Source: Paracoccus zhejiangensis (lineage in GTDB: Bacteria; Pseudomonadota; Alphaproteobacteria; Rhodobacterales; Rhodobacteraceae). From it: a stretch of DNA of 64,000 nt. The position numbers and the translations under genes were made by a program. The notes under the pieces are model-generated. The model ran no database searches, was not told the DNA's origin, and saw only the letters and a program-made list of their open reading frames with translations. Positions 8,852-17,491 of this stretch are shown in pieces. The stretch spans positions 86,391 through 150,390 of the forward strand of contig NZ_CP025433.1 of the NCBI RefSeq assembly GCF_002847445.1. Direction: 5' to 3'. Every line of letters starts with the position of its first letter. Position 1 is the stretch's first letter.

Positions 8852-9272
8852 CCGGATCGACGACTGGCCCTGAATACGTCAGCGATGCCCCCCGCACGGC
8901 GAGACTGCGCGATCGACAGCGCCGTGACATCCGGCAACCTGGCCATCACAAGCATCTCCGGCGGCGCGGATCAGTCTGGAATTGACCTCGACGAAACCGA
9001 GGAGCGAGTGACGAAAGGGCATGGGTGTCAGTTCCAGAGAAGCCGCCTTTATCGGCGATCGCGAGGCCCGCCCGAGCGTAACCTGGACTGCTGCGGGAGC
9101 GCGACGTGAAGCGCATTGGATCCGTAGCAACCAGTCAAACTCAGGTGCTTCCGAAAGATCGAGAACGCATCGGAAAATTCACCCCCGGAATCATCCACAG
9201 AAATTGGGGATAAGTCTCGCCGCCCAAAAGACACCGCTCGAGGCGGGGCAGGCATAAACAGTGCCCCAGTCT
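8852..9272. other. Gap without a supported gene
   Basis: A 421 bp region between the SRAP gene and the convergent gene at 9273. No gene is seen. TCATCCACA near 9192 and TTGGGGATAA near 9204 resemble single DnaA-box words but do not form a cluster. Confidence 0.4.
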
Positions 9273-9599
9273 TCAGCGCGGCAGTTCTGCCCGTTCCTCA
9301 TTCGTCATCTCACCGAGGAGGCGGCGCATGAGGCGCATGCGTCCCCGTGCGCCAAGCCGGCGCTCGCTCAGGCGCGCGCCGGTGGCGAAAAAATAGGCCG
9401 TCAGTTCCGGCAATGTCGCAAAGGCCGCCCAGGCTTCCGCCTCCTCCTCGATGGTGGTCAGTGCGGGCAGCGGCGGGCCCGCGACCATCTCGGCCAGAAC
9501 CCCCGACAGGATGAATTCCGCATCGGCGCGGTCGCAGGCCGCGATGGCATCGAACAGGGCCTGCGTGCGTTCCAGGCGCGTTGGATCTGGGCCGGCCAT
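9273..9599 (-). CDS. Small plasmid protein of an unnamed family, copy B (108 aa)
   Basis: Unknown function, clearly related to the gene at 6862. Compare ALFDAIAACDRADAEFILSGV, EAWAAFATLPELTAYFFATG and GARGRMRLMRRLLGEMTNEER. The ATG at 9599 follows GAGGGTCAGCTC; the frame runs further up but loses similarity. It sits 10 bp downstream of the small gene at 9610 and ends the ArdC operon. That ties this family to the ArdC accessory block. Confidence 0.72.
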   Translation of the reverse strand: MAGPDPTRLERTQALFDAIAACDRADAEFILSGVLAEMVAGPPLPALTTIEEEAEAWAAFATLPELTAYFFATGARLSERRLGARGRMRLMRRLLGEMTNEERAELPR

Positions 9600-9609
9600 G
9601 AGCTGACCC

Positions 9610-9813
9610 TCACAGCCGGATCCGCGCGGCCAGCTCGCGCGCATCGTGCTGGTGATGAAGCCTGGCGCAACCATCGTCGTGGTGGTCGCGGCGCCGGGCC
9701 AGACCCAACCGGACGCGGGGATTGAGCCTCATGACGGCCGCCCGGATCACGGCGCCGCCGCCGGCTGAGATCAGCACGTTGAGGCGGGAATATCGGGCAT
9801 GGATGGGCATCAT
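9610..9813 (-). CDS. Small basic hypothetical protein (67 aa)
   Basis: Not recognised. It begins MMPIHARYSRLNVLISAGGG and continues with a very Arg/His-rich C-terminal half, so it could bind nucleic acid. GGGAGAGCA stands before the ATG. It lies between the ArdC-like gene (20 bp upstream) and copy B (10 bp downstream) on the same strand, so it looks like part of that operon. The unusual composition leaves some doubt that it is translated. Confidence 0.5.
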   Translation of the reverse strand: MMPIHARYSRLNVLISAGGGAVIRAAVMRLNPRVRLGLARRRDHHDDGCARLHHQHDARELAARIRL

Positions 9814-9833
9814 TGCTCTCCCATGGGGCCGCC

Positions 9834-10733
9834 TTACGCGGCGGCCCGGTTGGTTCTGTCCAAGAGACCCGCGGGGGCGGTGCGCATCAGCCAGTCGGCG
9901 GCTTTCTGCGCCTCGGTCGCGGCCTTGAAGATGAACCGCTTCTCGGACTTCAATGCCCGCAGCCAGCTTTCCACATAGGCCGCCGTCTGCCCGAACTCCG
10001 GCGTCACGCCGATCTGCGCGCAGACCATGGCGCTGCCAATCTCGGCCACCAGTTCCTCGAAAGCGCGATCTGTGTGCCCGTTGAAGCGGCTGAACCGGTC
10101 CAGCCGATGCGCCGCGCCCGTGCCGTGGCAGCTCTCATGGGCGAGCGTGGAATAAAATCCGGCCGCATCATGAAAGGTCCCGACCGGCGGCATGTGGATG
10201 AAATCGCCCGCCACATCATAGAAGGCTTCCGGTCGGTCGCTGCTGCGGCGTTCAATGCCGGTGGCATCAAAGAAGGCTTCAAGCGCCGGGTCGGTCTCGG
10301 TGCCAAACTCGCGAGGCGCCTCGGCGGGCTTGCCCTGAAATTCTTCGGGCAAGCCGTCGATCTGATCGGCATTGAAAACGCGATAGGCTTTGGCATAGCC
10401 GAAGGTTTTTTCTTCGCCGGTCTCGGCATCCTCTTGTTCAAAGGTGCCGTATTTGACGACCGTGGCGGATGTCTCGCCCTTGCGGACCTGCGCACCGGCC
10501 TCCTGGGCCTGCCGATAGGTGAACCAATGGGCGCTGCGATAGCCCTGTTCAGCCGCCCGCGCCCAGAGCATCAGGATATTGATGCCGCGATAATACTCGC
10601 CATTGCTGCGGCGGGGAAAGGGAATGCCGCCGGCATCGCCGGTCCAGGGCTGCCGCCAGACCGGGGTGCCAGCCTCGATGCTGGCCATGATCTGGTCGGT
10701 GACATGCTGATAGACATCGAACTCGGCCATCAT
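9834..10733 (-). CDS. ArdC-like antirestriction protein / zincin metallopeptidase
   Basis: About 299 residues in two domains. The N-terminal ssDNA-binding ArdC domain reads DVYQHVTDQIMASIEAGTP, WRQPW, GEYYRGINILMLW and YRQAQEAGAQVRKGE. The C-terminal zincin peptidase has the zinc motif HESCHGTGAAHR and the downstream acidic segment FEELVAEIGSAMVCAQIG. ArdC proteins protect incoming single-stranded plasmid DNA during conjugation. The start ATG-ATG at 10733/10730 overlaps the stop of the upstream gene (ATGA), so it is translationally coupled. It is close in the window to the relaxase and oriT candidate, fitting an early-transfer gene. Confidence 0.9.
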   Translation of the reverse strand: MMAEFDVYQHVTDQIMASIEAGTPVWRQPWTGDAGGIPFPRRSNGEYYRGINILMLWARAAEQGYRSAHWFTYRQAQEAGAQVRKGETSATVVKYGTFEQEDAETGEEKTFGYAKAYRVFNADQIDGLPEEFQGKPAEAPREFGTETDPALEAFFDATGIERRSSDRPEAFYDVAGDFIHMPPVGTFHDAAGFYSTLAHESCHGTGAAHRLDRFSRFNGHTDRAFEELVAEIGSAMVCAQIGVTPEFGQTAAYVESWLRALKSEKRFIFKAATEAQKAADWLMRTAPAGLLDRTNRAAA

Positions 10734-10930
10734 GCGCCCTCCTGCACGGGGCGTTCGACGGCGCTGACCTCGATGCCGCAATCGTCGCAGGTCTTGTCGT
10801 CAAAGACGTTCGACAATTCCCACTCCTGCGTCTCCACGTTCCAGCGGGCACAGGCGTCGGACAGAAAGTTTTCACCTCCGCAATGCGGGCAGTGAATGGT
10901 AACGGGTTGATCGGGTTCAAGCGCGGGCAT
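10730..10930 (-). CDS. Small zinc-ribbon-like protein (66 aa)
   Basis: It starts MPALEPDQPVTIHCPHCGGENF and has CDDCGIEV near the end. The two cysteine pairs (CPHC and CDDC) make a likely zinc ribbon. The start at 10930 places the first pair near residue 14. It overlaps the 3' end of the upstream gene by 14 bp and the start of the ArdC gene by 4 bp. A tight operon of small genes before ArdC is thus indicated. Function unknown. Confidence 0.72.
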   Translation of the reverse strand: MPALEPDQPVTIHCPHCGGENFLSDACARWNVETQEWELSNVFDDKTCDDCGIEVSAVERPVQEGA

Positions 10931-11153
10931 GGTCGACCTCCACGGCGAACACGACGGTTTCGCCCTCGACGCGATAGTCGATCTGGCGCAGCAGCACCTG
11001 TTCCAGTGCCTCACGCGGGACGCCGGGATAGGTCGCGGCGATCACGTCCAGCAGCTGCGGGCGATCTTCCTCGAAATAGTACCCATTGACACCCCATGCG
11101 ATCAGGCCGGGGGTATGAACGAGGGATGACGATCCCAGGCGATATTCAGCCAT
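10917..11153 (-). CDS. Small hypothetical protein, first gene of ArdC operon (78 aa)
   Basis: It begins MAEYRLGSSSLVHTPGLIAWGVNGYYFEEDRPQ and ends VVFAVEVDHARA. An alpha/beta pattern with no cysteines and no signal peptide. The ATG at 11153 follows GGAGGCCACAC; the longer frame to 11243 has no ribosome binding site. It overlaps the zinc-ribbon gene, so all four to five genes down to 9273 may be one transcript. Not recognised. Confidence 0.65.
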   Translation of the reverse strand: MAEYRLGSSSLVHTPGLIAWGVNGYYFEEDRPQLLDVIAATYPGVPREALEQVLLRQIDYRVEGETVVFAVEVDHARA

Positions 11154-11617
11154 GTGTGGCCTCCTTTGCGACGGGCGGCGAGGTCTTTGCCCCTTTCCGC
11201 CAATGGGCGGACCTTCCTGCTCTGCTTGTCTCGAAAGGCCCATGCCTTTCGGAAAGCAGGAGCGGGAAGGGCGTAGCCCTGCCCGCGGCCCTGGGGCTGA
11301 CTGTCACGGGGTCGGGAAGGCGGGGTGGTGCGGCCCGCAGCGCGGCACGCGCGAGGACACGGCCCGCCTGGACGACGACGCGCAACACGCGCGGCGCTTG
11401 CCCCTTGACCGGCAGACGCAGGGATGCGTGGCGGATGAAACAAACAGGAAGGTCGTCGGGTCGGGGGTGAGCTGGGCCTGCCCGGTCGATCCCCCGGCAC
11501 GGCCACCGATCATCCTGGACCGCAAAAGCGGGCCTCCATCGATCTTTCTGGCCGCAGGCGGCCCGCGTGAGCGACTGGATGGAACGGTAAAGGGGCGGCT
11601 TGCGCCGCCCCTGTTGT
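11154..11617. other. Non-coding stretch holding one copy of a dispersed element
   Basis: A 464 bp gap. No supported gene. It includes copy 1 of a dispersed non-coding element at about 11421-11512, whose relative lies beside the plasmid rep gene at 36391-36487. Open frames crossing it on both strands look like GC-rich shadows. Confidence 0.5.
11421..11512 (+). repeat. Dispersed non-coding element, copy 1
   Basis: The string GATGCGTGGCGGA, then AGGTCGTCGGG, then CCTGCC, then GATCCCCC occur in the same order and nearly the same spacing here and at 36391-36487. Neither copy lies in a called gene. Its role is unknown. Confidence 0.55.
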
Positions 11618-11809
11618 TCACTCCTGGTCGTCGTCCCGTTTCGGGAAGGCGACCATGTCGACGCCGGGGAACATGTTGTGGCGGACCTGGATGGAGGTGA
11701 TCTCGCCGGCGTCGTTGCGGTTGATGAAGAGGACACCGCAGTTGTCCCAGAACGTCTTGCCGTCTTTCTCGCCGGTTTTCACGCGGAGCTTCATGCTATC
11801 AAAGGCCAT
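11618..11809 (-). CDS. Small hypothetical protein (63 aa)
   Basis: It starts MAFDSMKLRVKTGEKDGKTF, has an invariant-looking FWDNCGVLFINRND, and ends VAFPKRDDDQE. The preceding GCAGGAAAGGAAAACCAG supplies a strong ribosome binding site for 11809. A compact beta-rich protein of a kind often met on alphaproteobacterial plasmids. No function can be named. It is probably monocistronic; the next gene downstream starts 464 bp away. Confidence 0.72.
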   Translation of the reverse strand: MAFDSMKLRVKTGEKDGKTFWDNCGVLFINRNDAGEITSIQVRHNMFPGVDMVAFPKRDDDQE

Positions 11810-12498
11810 CTGGTTTTCCTTTCCTGCTTGGCGTTTCGATGAAATTTCTGGGACGGGGCAGGAAGAGGGCCGGTCAATGGGGAATTTGTCTTCCGCGCGG
11901 AATGGCCGGAGGCCAGGGGACATTCGTCATTGAAGGCCATAGGCCGTCCGGCGCGCTGCCCTGTCATATTTCATCGATAAGAAACGCACCCGCTGGAACG
12001 GACCGTGTTGGCCACGACAGCCAGCATCCGCAGAACCGTGAGCGAGAACGACGGCAAGACCGGGACCGGCTGCCCGTCACCGGTGCAACCGCAATGCCGC
12101 TGGGTAGCGCTGCGACCGGCGACGACCGCGACACCATGTTCCTGCACGCGAGATTTTGCCCCGTCCAAACAGGCCGACCGGGGTTGGCCAGGGGCGTTGA
12201 TAGCTGCCCCATGATCCGGTTGCGAACGCGACGGCAGAAGGGCAACCCGCGTGATCGGCCGAATGGGCCAAGACGCGTCACAGCGGCGCGGGCCCTGCTG
12301 CGCCTGCAAAGGTATCTGCAGGCCGGGCGGGAAGCAGGCTTTCGCTGCGTGTGCGAGCCGAGCCCTGCCAGACCGCGGAAGCGGACACTCCGCCAGGATC
12401 GCGCCGCGGAACCCTGGTTCACCTGCAGGAAGGGCGGAAAGCGGACGGTCGGGTGAGCGGTGAGAACATCTTTCAGATGTGCCTACCGCCCCCGAGTG
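11810..12498. other. Gap separating plasmid accessory block from sugar locus
   Basis: About 690 bp with only low-quality open frames on both strands. No RNA, terminator or mobile-element end was recognised. It is the boundary between the mobilisation/ArdC block and the catabolic operon. Confidence 0.45.
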
Positions 12499-13611
12499 TT
12501 AGGCCGCCGTCCACATTCCACCCGCCCCATTCGAGCGGACACACGCGCGGATGAAACGCATTCCTGCAAGTCCGTCCTCGGCGGTAGCCAGCGCTCGCGT
12601 CGACGCCAAGCCCTTACCTTCGATCAGATCCGCCGCATCGGCGTATAGAGTTGCGAACGCCTCCAGATAGCCCTCGGGATGGCCGGACGGTATGCGGCTT
12701 GGCGTTTGGGTCAAGCCGTCACCGCGGCGCAGCAGGCGGGTCGTGTCGCCAAGCGGGGTGAATTCGAGCAGATCAGGGTCTTCCTGATCCCATGCCAGCC
12801 CCCCCCTTTCGCCGGCGATGCGGAACCGCAGCGCGTTTTTGGTGCCGGGGGCGATCTGGCTTGCCCAGATCATCCCCTTCGCGCCGCCGTCGAAACGCAA
12901 GAGGACTGCCGCGTTGTCATCCAGCCGCCGTCCCGGCTCGAAGGCGGTGAGGTCGGCAAGAACGGCCTGAACTCCAAGCCCCGAAACAAATGTGGCGAGA
13001 TTTACGGCATGCGTTCCGATATCCGCGATGCAGCCGCCCTCGCCCGACAAGCCGGGATCGGTGCGCCAGACGGCCTGTTTCTGCCCGCTCTGTTCAACGG
13101 GTCCGGCCAGCCAGTCCTGCAAATATTCCACCTGCACATGACGCACCGCCCCGATTGCCCCTTCGGCGATCATCCGGCGCGCCTCGCGCACCATCGGATA
13201 GCCTGTATAGGTCTGGGTCAGCACGAAGGGCACGGATGTTTCGGCTGCCAGCGCAGCCAGTTCCTCGGCCTCGGGAAGCGTCGCGGTCATCGGCTTGTCG
13301 CAGATCACTGCAATGCCTGCCCGCAGGAAGGCCGTCGCCACCTTGGCATGAAGGTGGTTCGGCGTGACGATCGCCACCGCAGCGATCCCGTCAGGACGAG
13401 CTGCCTCGGCCAAAGCCATCTGCGCGAAATCGGAATAGCTGCGGTCGGGCGCAATGCCGAGATCCGCCGCCGAAGCCGCGGCCCGTGCCGGGTCGGAGGA
13501 CAGCGCCCCCGCAACCAACTCCCACCGCCCATCCAGCCTTGCGGCCATGCGGTGGACCCCGCCGATGAAGGCCCCTTGTCCTCCGCCGACCATGCCCAGT
13601 TTCAGTGTCAT
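12499..13611 (-). CDS. Gfo/Idh/MocA-family oxidoreductase
   Basis: About 370 residues. The N-terminal Rossmann fold is KLGMVGGGQGAFIGGVHRMAA. The CDKPMT motif near residue 100 supplies the catalytic Lys. GGCIADIGTHAVNL carries the conserved Asp and His of the family. It would oxidise or reduce a sugar, cyclitol or keto-sugar with NAD(P). It is the last gene of the eight-gene minus-strand sugar operon and overlaps the preceding isomerase gene by 4 bp (ATGA). Substrate unknown. Homologues in such loci act on inositol-like or glucoside-like compounds. Confidence 0.9.
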   Translation of the reverse strand: MTLKLGMVGGGQGAFIGGVHRMAARLDGRWELVAGALSSDPARAAASAADLGIAPDRSYSDFAQMALAEAARPDGIAAVAIVTPNHLHAKVATAFLRAGIAVICDKPMTATLPEAEELAALAAETSVPFVLTQTYTGYPMVREARRMIAEGAIGAVRHVQVEYLQDWLAGPVEQSGQKQAVWRTDPGLSGEGGCIADIGTHAVNLATFVSGLGVQAVLADLTAFEPGRRLDDNAAVLLRFDGGAKGMIWASQIAPGTKNALRFRIAGERGGLAWDQEDPDLLEFTPLGDTTRLLRRGDGLTQTPSRIPSGHPEGYLEAFATLYADAADLIEGKGLASTRALATAEDGLAGMRFIRACVRSNGAGGMWTAA

Positions 13612-14672
13612 GACCGGATCCCCAGCATTGCGTCCAGCACCGCCTGATCGGCCCTCCCGCCTGCGAAATCGTCGAAGGCCTGCCCCGTCACCTCGATCAG
13701 ATGACGGGCGATAAAGGGCGCACCCTCGGCGGCACCCTGCGCCGGGGATTTCAGGAAGCACTCCCATTCCATCACCGCCCAGCCGCGATAGCCGTGCTGG
13801 GTCAGCCGCGTGAAGACGGCCGGAAAATCCACCTGCCCGTCGCCAAGGCTGCGGAAACGCCCCGCCCGTTCCACCCATGGCGAATAGCCGGAATAGACGC
13901 CCTGCCGACCATCGGGGCGGAACTCGGCGTCCTTGACGTGGAACGCCGAGATACGGTCATGATAGATGTCGATGAAGGCCAGATAATCCATCGCCTGTAA
14001 CAGGAAGTGCGACGGGTCGTAGTTGATCCTCGCGCGGGGGTGTTCGGCCACGGCAGAGAGGAACCTCTCCCAGCTTGCGCCGTCGAACACATCCTCGCCG
14101 GGGTGCAGTTCGAAGCCAATATCGACACCCGCATCGTCATAGGCATCAAGGATGGGGGTCCAGCGGCGGGCAAGTTCGGCGAATGCCGTCTCGACCAGTC
14201 CGGCGGGGCGCTGCGGCCAAGGATAGAGATAGGGGAAGGCCAGCGATCCGGTGAAGCTGACCGTTCCCGAAAGCCCCAGACGCCGCGCCGCCGTTGCGGC
14301 CTTGGTCACCTGATCGACCGCCCATGCCTGCCGTGCGCCGGGATTGCCCCGCACCGTTTCCGGCGCGAAGGCATCGAAGGCCGCGTCATAGGCGGGATTC
14401 ACCGCGACCAACTGTCCTTGCAAGTGCGTGGACAATTCCGTGATGGCGATGCCCGCTTCGGCGCAAATGCCCACCACCTCGTCAGCATAGGTCTGACTTT
14501 CGGCGCAGAGGTTCAGATCGAACAACCGCCGATCCCAGGACGGGATCTGCACGCCTTTGTAGCCCAGCCCTGCCGCCCAGGCCGTGATCGCGGGCAGGCT
14601 GTCGAAGGGTGCATCATTCCCCGCGAATTGCGCCAGAAAGATGCCCGGACCCTTGATCGCACTGCCCGTCAT
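13608..14672 (-). CDS. Sugar phosphate isomerase/epimerase-like TIM barrel (354 aa)
   Basis: An AP endonuclease 2 / xylose-isomerase-like TIM barrel. Metal-ligand segments are visible: FELHPGEDVFDG (Glu, His), INYDPSHF (Asp, His), ISAFHVKDAEF (His, Asp) and VMEWECF (Glu). This is the usual set for a divalent-metal sugar isomerase or epimerase. It is somewhat longer than the family's common 270-300. It overlaps the ABM gene upstream and the Gfo/Idh/MocA gene downstream by 4 bp each. Pairing with an oxidoreductase suggests oxidation followed by isomerisation of one substrate. Confidence 0.88.
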   Translation of the reverse strand: MTGSAIKGPGIFLAQFAGNDAPFDSLPAITAWAAGLGYKGVQIPSWDRRLFDLNLCAESQTYADEVVGICAEAGIAITELSTHLQGQLVAVNPAYDAAFDAFAPETVRGNPGARQAWAVDQVTKAATAARRLGLSGTVSFTGSLAFPYLYPWPQRPAGLVETAFAELARRWTPILDAYDDAGVDIGFELHPGEDVFDGASWERFLSAVAEHPRARINYDPSHFLLQAMDYLAFIDIYHDRISAFHVKDAEFRPDGRQGVYSGYSPWVERAGRFRSLGDGQVDFPAVFTRLTQHGYRGWAVMEWECFLKSPAQGAAEGAPFIARHLIEVTGQAFDDFAGGRADQAVLDAMLGIRS

Positions 14673-14968
14673 GCCGCCCTCTCCGACAGCATGGTCAGGG
14701 GCCGGATCTCCACCGGACAGGCCAGCAGACGGTCAAGCTGCGAAACCAGCGGTTGCAGATGCGGCATCGCCAGATGCGCGTCCAGCGCCGCGCGGTCGGT
14801 CCAGTTCTCGTAGAAGACAAAGACGCAAGGATCGGCAGCATCGACGTGGAAGTCGTAGCTGATGCAACCCGCCTCGGCCCGCGTCGGCGCCACTAGCGCC
14901 ATCAGCAGCGATGCCAGTTCCTCGCGCGTTTCAGGGCGGGCGGTGACGGTTCCGATGATCGTATACAT
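14669..14968 (-). CDS. ABM-fold (antibiotic biosynthesis monooxygenase-like) protein
   Basis: A 99-residue dimeric alpha-beta barrel protein: MYTIIGTVTARPETREELASLL, then EAGCISYDFHVDAADPCVFVFYENWTD and AHLAMPHLQPLV. YgiN-type family members act as small monooxygenases, or simply as dimeric binding proteins. Within the sugar operon its role is unclear. It lies 2 bp after the permease gene and overlaps the next isomerase gene by 4 bp, so it is certainly co-expressed. Confidence 0.85.
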   Translation of the reverse strand: MYTIIGTVTARPETREELASLLMALVAPTRAEAGCISYDFHVDAADPCVFVFYENWTDRAALDAHLAMPHLQPLVSQLDRLLACPVEIRPLTMLSERAA

Positions 14969-14970
14969 GG

Positions 14971-15927
14971 TCAGCCCCGCTTCTGGCTCAGCGCAACGGC
15001 AAGGATGATGATCGCGCCCTTTGCAATCAGCTGCTGGCTGAACTCCAGCCCCATCAGGATCAGGCCATTGTTGATCATCCCGATCATCAGCGCGCCGACG
15101 ATGGTGCCGATGACCGTCCCCTTGCCGCCGAACAGGCTCGTCCCGCCAAGGACGGCCGCGGCGATGACCGACAACTCATCCCCTTCGCCAAGCTGGAAGC
15201 GGCCCGATTGCAGACGGCCAGCGTAAAGCATCCCGGCCAGCGCGGCAGCGCAAGAGGACAGGACCAGCACCTTGAACTTGATGCTGCGCGTATCGATACC
15301 GGAATAGCGCGCCGCCATTTCGCCCCCGCCGGTCGCCAGCACCTTGCGGCCAAAGCCGGACCGGCGCAGCGCGACATGACCGACGCCCGCGATCACGGCC
15401 ATCCAGAACATCAGGACGGGGATCGGGCCGACCGAGCCGCCCCCGAAGATCCAGGAATAGCCGGGGGACAGGATCGGCACGGCCGCCGTGTCGGAAATCC
15501 ACATGGCCACGCCCTTGGCGATGCCCATCATGGCAAGTGTCGTCAGGAAGGACGGAATGCCGATCCGCGTCGTGAGCCAGCCGTTGAACATCCCGACGGC
15601 CAGCCCCGTCGCCAACCCGGCAAGGATGCCGCCAACAGGCCCGGCGATGGCAATCGCCATTGCAACCGTCACCGTGGTCAGCCCCGCCACCGCACCCACC
15701 GACAGGTCGATCTCGCCCGCCGACAGCACGAAGGTCATGGCCACCGCCATCACCGCGATCATCGCGGTCTGCCGCACGATGTTCAGCAGGTTGTTCGGAT
15801 TCAGGAACCCCTTGTCGTTCAGCGTCAGCGCAAAGACGATGAATATCACCACGAAGCCAATATAGATGATGTTCTGCCGCCAATTGGCGAAGAATGCCCC
15901 GGCGGGGGCGGTTGCTGCCTTAGCCAT
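14971..15927 (-). CDS. Sugar ABC transporter permease, RbsC-like
   Basis: A 318-residue inner-membrane permease of the ribose/xylose/inositol group, with eight to ten hydrophobic segments. Family landmarks include GFLNPNNLLNIVRQ near the N-terminus, FVLSAGEIDLSVGAVAGL, and VLGGTSLFGGKGTVIGTIVGAL, the cytoplasmic loop that contacts the ATPase. A single permease gene is normal for this group because it homodimerises. It overlaps the ATPase gene by 8 bp. Confidence 0.93.
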   Translation of the reverse strand: MAKAATAPAGAFFANWRQNIIYIGFVVIFIVFALTLNDKGFLNPNNLLNIVRQTAMIAVMAVAMTFVLSAGEIDLSVGAVAGLTTVTVAMAIAIAGPVGGILAGLATGLAVGMFNGWLTTRIGIPSFLTTLAMMGIAKGVAMWISDTAAVPILSPGYSWIFGGGSVGPIPVLMFWMAVIAGVGHVALRRSGFGRKVLATGGGEMAARYSGIDTRSIKFKVLVLSSCAAALAGMLYAGRLQSGRFQLGEGDELSVIAAAVLGGTSLFGGKGTVIGTIVGALMIGMINNGLILMGLEFSQQLIAKGAIIILAVALSQKRG

Positions 15928-17491
15928 GGCTGGCCTCCTTGATGGTCAGGGCTTTCTGGATTTCCACCTGAAGGCGGCGCTCGGCCGCCTGCAGGGCATT
16001 TTCGGGGTTCGTCTCAGAGGGATCGTCCAGTTCGGAGCGGTCCAGCATCTGATGCGCCCGGCCATCCGCCATCACGAGGATGCGGTCGCAGGCTGTCAGC
16101 AATTCCGACAGTTCCGAGGAGATGACGATCACCCCCTTGCCAGACTGTGCCAGTTCCCGCACGAGACGGATGATCTCGGCCTTGGACCCGATATCGATTC
16201 CTGCCGTCGGTTCGTCGAGGATCAGGATCTCGGGTTCAGTAGCCAGCCACTTGCCGATCACCACCTTCTGCTGGTTTCCCCCCGACAGCGTGGACACCGC
16301 ATGGTCGCGGCTTGCCGTCTTGATCGACAGTCGGGCGATCATGTCCTCGGCGATGTCACGCACGCGGCCACGGTCCACGAAACCCTTCGGCGCGATGCGC
16401 CCGATCACCGACATGACCATGTTGTCAGCAACGCTATGCGCCGGGATGATGCCCTGCGTCGCCCGGGCCTCGGGCACCAGCGCGATGCCGTGGGCCACGG
16501 CATCGGCCGGGCGGCGGATCCCCGCTTTCATGCCCTTGATGCGGATCTCGCCCGAAACGGCGGGTTCGATACCTGCAATGACGCGGGCCAAGGCGGACCG
16601 ACCGGAGCCGAGCAGGCCCGCAAGTCCCAGCACTTCCCCCCGATGCAGCGCGAAACTGACGTTCTCGGGTTTGTGCGGGCCGGTCACATTCGCAAGGTCC
16701 AGCAGAACCTCGCCCCGCGACACGTCACCCCGGGCGACATCAGCCAGCCCTTTGGATTTCTTGCCGACGATATGTTCGATCATCACGTCGATGGGCAGAT
16801 CGGCCAGCGGCGCGGTGATCACATGTTTTCCATCCCGCAGGATCGTTGCGCGGTCCGCGATGCGGGCAATCTCGTCCATGCGGTGGCTGACATAGATGAT
16901 CGCCACGCCCTTGGCCTTCAGCTGCCGCAGAAAGACGAACAGCCGTTCCACATCCGACACAGAAAGCGCGGTCGAAGGTTCATCGAGGATCAGCACCCGC
17001 GCATCCTGACTGATCGCCTTTGCAATCTCGGTCAGTTGCTTCTGCCCCGCCCCCAGATCGCCGACCAGCGCGGTCGGATCAACCTCGACCTGCAACATGT
17101 CGAAGATCGCCTGCGCCCGCCGGACAGAATCGGCATCGTCGATCATCCCGCGCGCATCGCGAGCTTCGCGGGTCAGGAAGATGTTCTGCGCCACAGTCAG
17201 CGTGGGGATCAGCGACATTTCCTGAAAGTTCATGGCGATCCCTGCCGCCCGCGCCGCTTCGGGCGAGTGGGCGGCCAGTTTCTGGCCACCAACCTCGATC
17301 TCGCCCTCCTCCGGCACGTGAACGCCGTTCAGGACCTTCAGGATGGTGGACTTCCCCGCCCCGTTACCGCCAAGCAGGGCGTGGACCTCACCGGCAAACA
17401 CCTCGAAATCCACTCCATCCAGCGCGCGAATGCCGCCGAAGGATTTGGAAATCCCCGTCATCCGCACGGCAACCGGGGCGGGGGCGGTCAT
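15920..17491 (-). CDS. Sugar ABC transporter ATP-binding protein, RbsA-like double ATPase
   Basis: About 523 residues with two fused ATPase halves, as in RbsA/MglA. The first half has Walker A GGNGAGKST near residue 40, signature GAGQKQLTEIA, and Walker B LILDEPSTAL. The second half has the degenerate P-loop GLLGSGRSALA, the signature LSGGNQQKVVIGKWLA, and LILDEPTAGID. It energises import through the RbsC-like permease. The ATG at 17491 overlaps the stop of the upstream dehydrogenase gene (ATGA), so I prefer it to the start at 17506. Confidence 0.94.
   Translation of the reverse strand: MTAPAPVAVRMTGISKSFGGIRALDGVDFEVFAGEVHALLGGNGAGKSTILKVLNGVHVPEEGEIEVGGQKLAAHSPEAARAAGIAMNFQEMSLIPTLTVAQNIFLTREARDARGMIDDADSVRRAQAIFDMLQVEVDPTALVGDLGAGQKQLTEIAKAISQDARVLILDEPSTALSVSDVERLFVFLRQLKAKGVAIIYVSHRMDEIARIADRATILRDGKHVITAPLADLPIDVMIEHIVGKKSKGLADVARGDVSRGEVLLDLANVTGPHKPENVSFALHRGEVLGLAGLLGSGRSALARVIAGIEPAVSGEIRIKGMKAGIRRPADAVAHGIALVPEARATQGIIPAHSVADNMVMSVIGRIAPKGFVDRGRVRDIAEDMIARLSIKTASRDHAVSTLSGGNQQKVVIGKWLATEPEILILDEPTAGIDIGSKAEIIRLVRELAQSGKGVIVISSELSELLTACDRILVMADGRAHQMLDRSELDDPSETNPENALQAAERRLQVEIQKALTIKEASHG

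Noticed and set aside
9190..9215. Possible DnaA boxes as a second origin
   Set aside because: Only two imperfect words, no cluster, no AT-rich block and no rep gene beside them.
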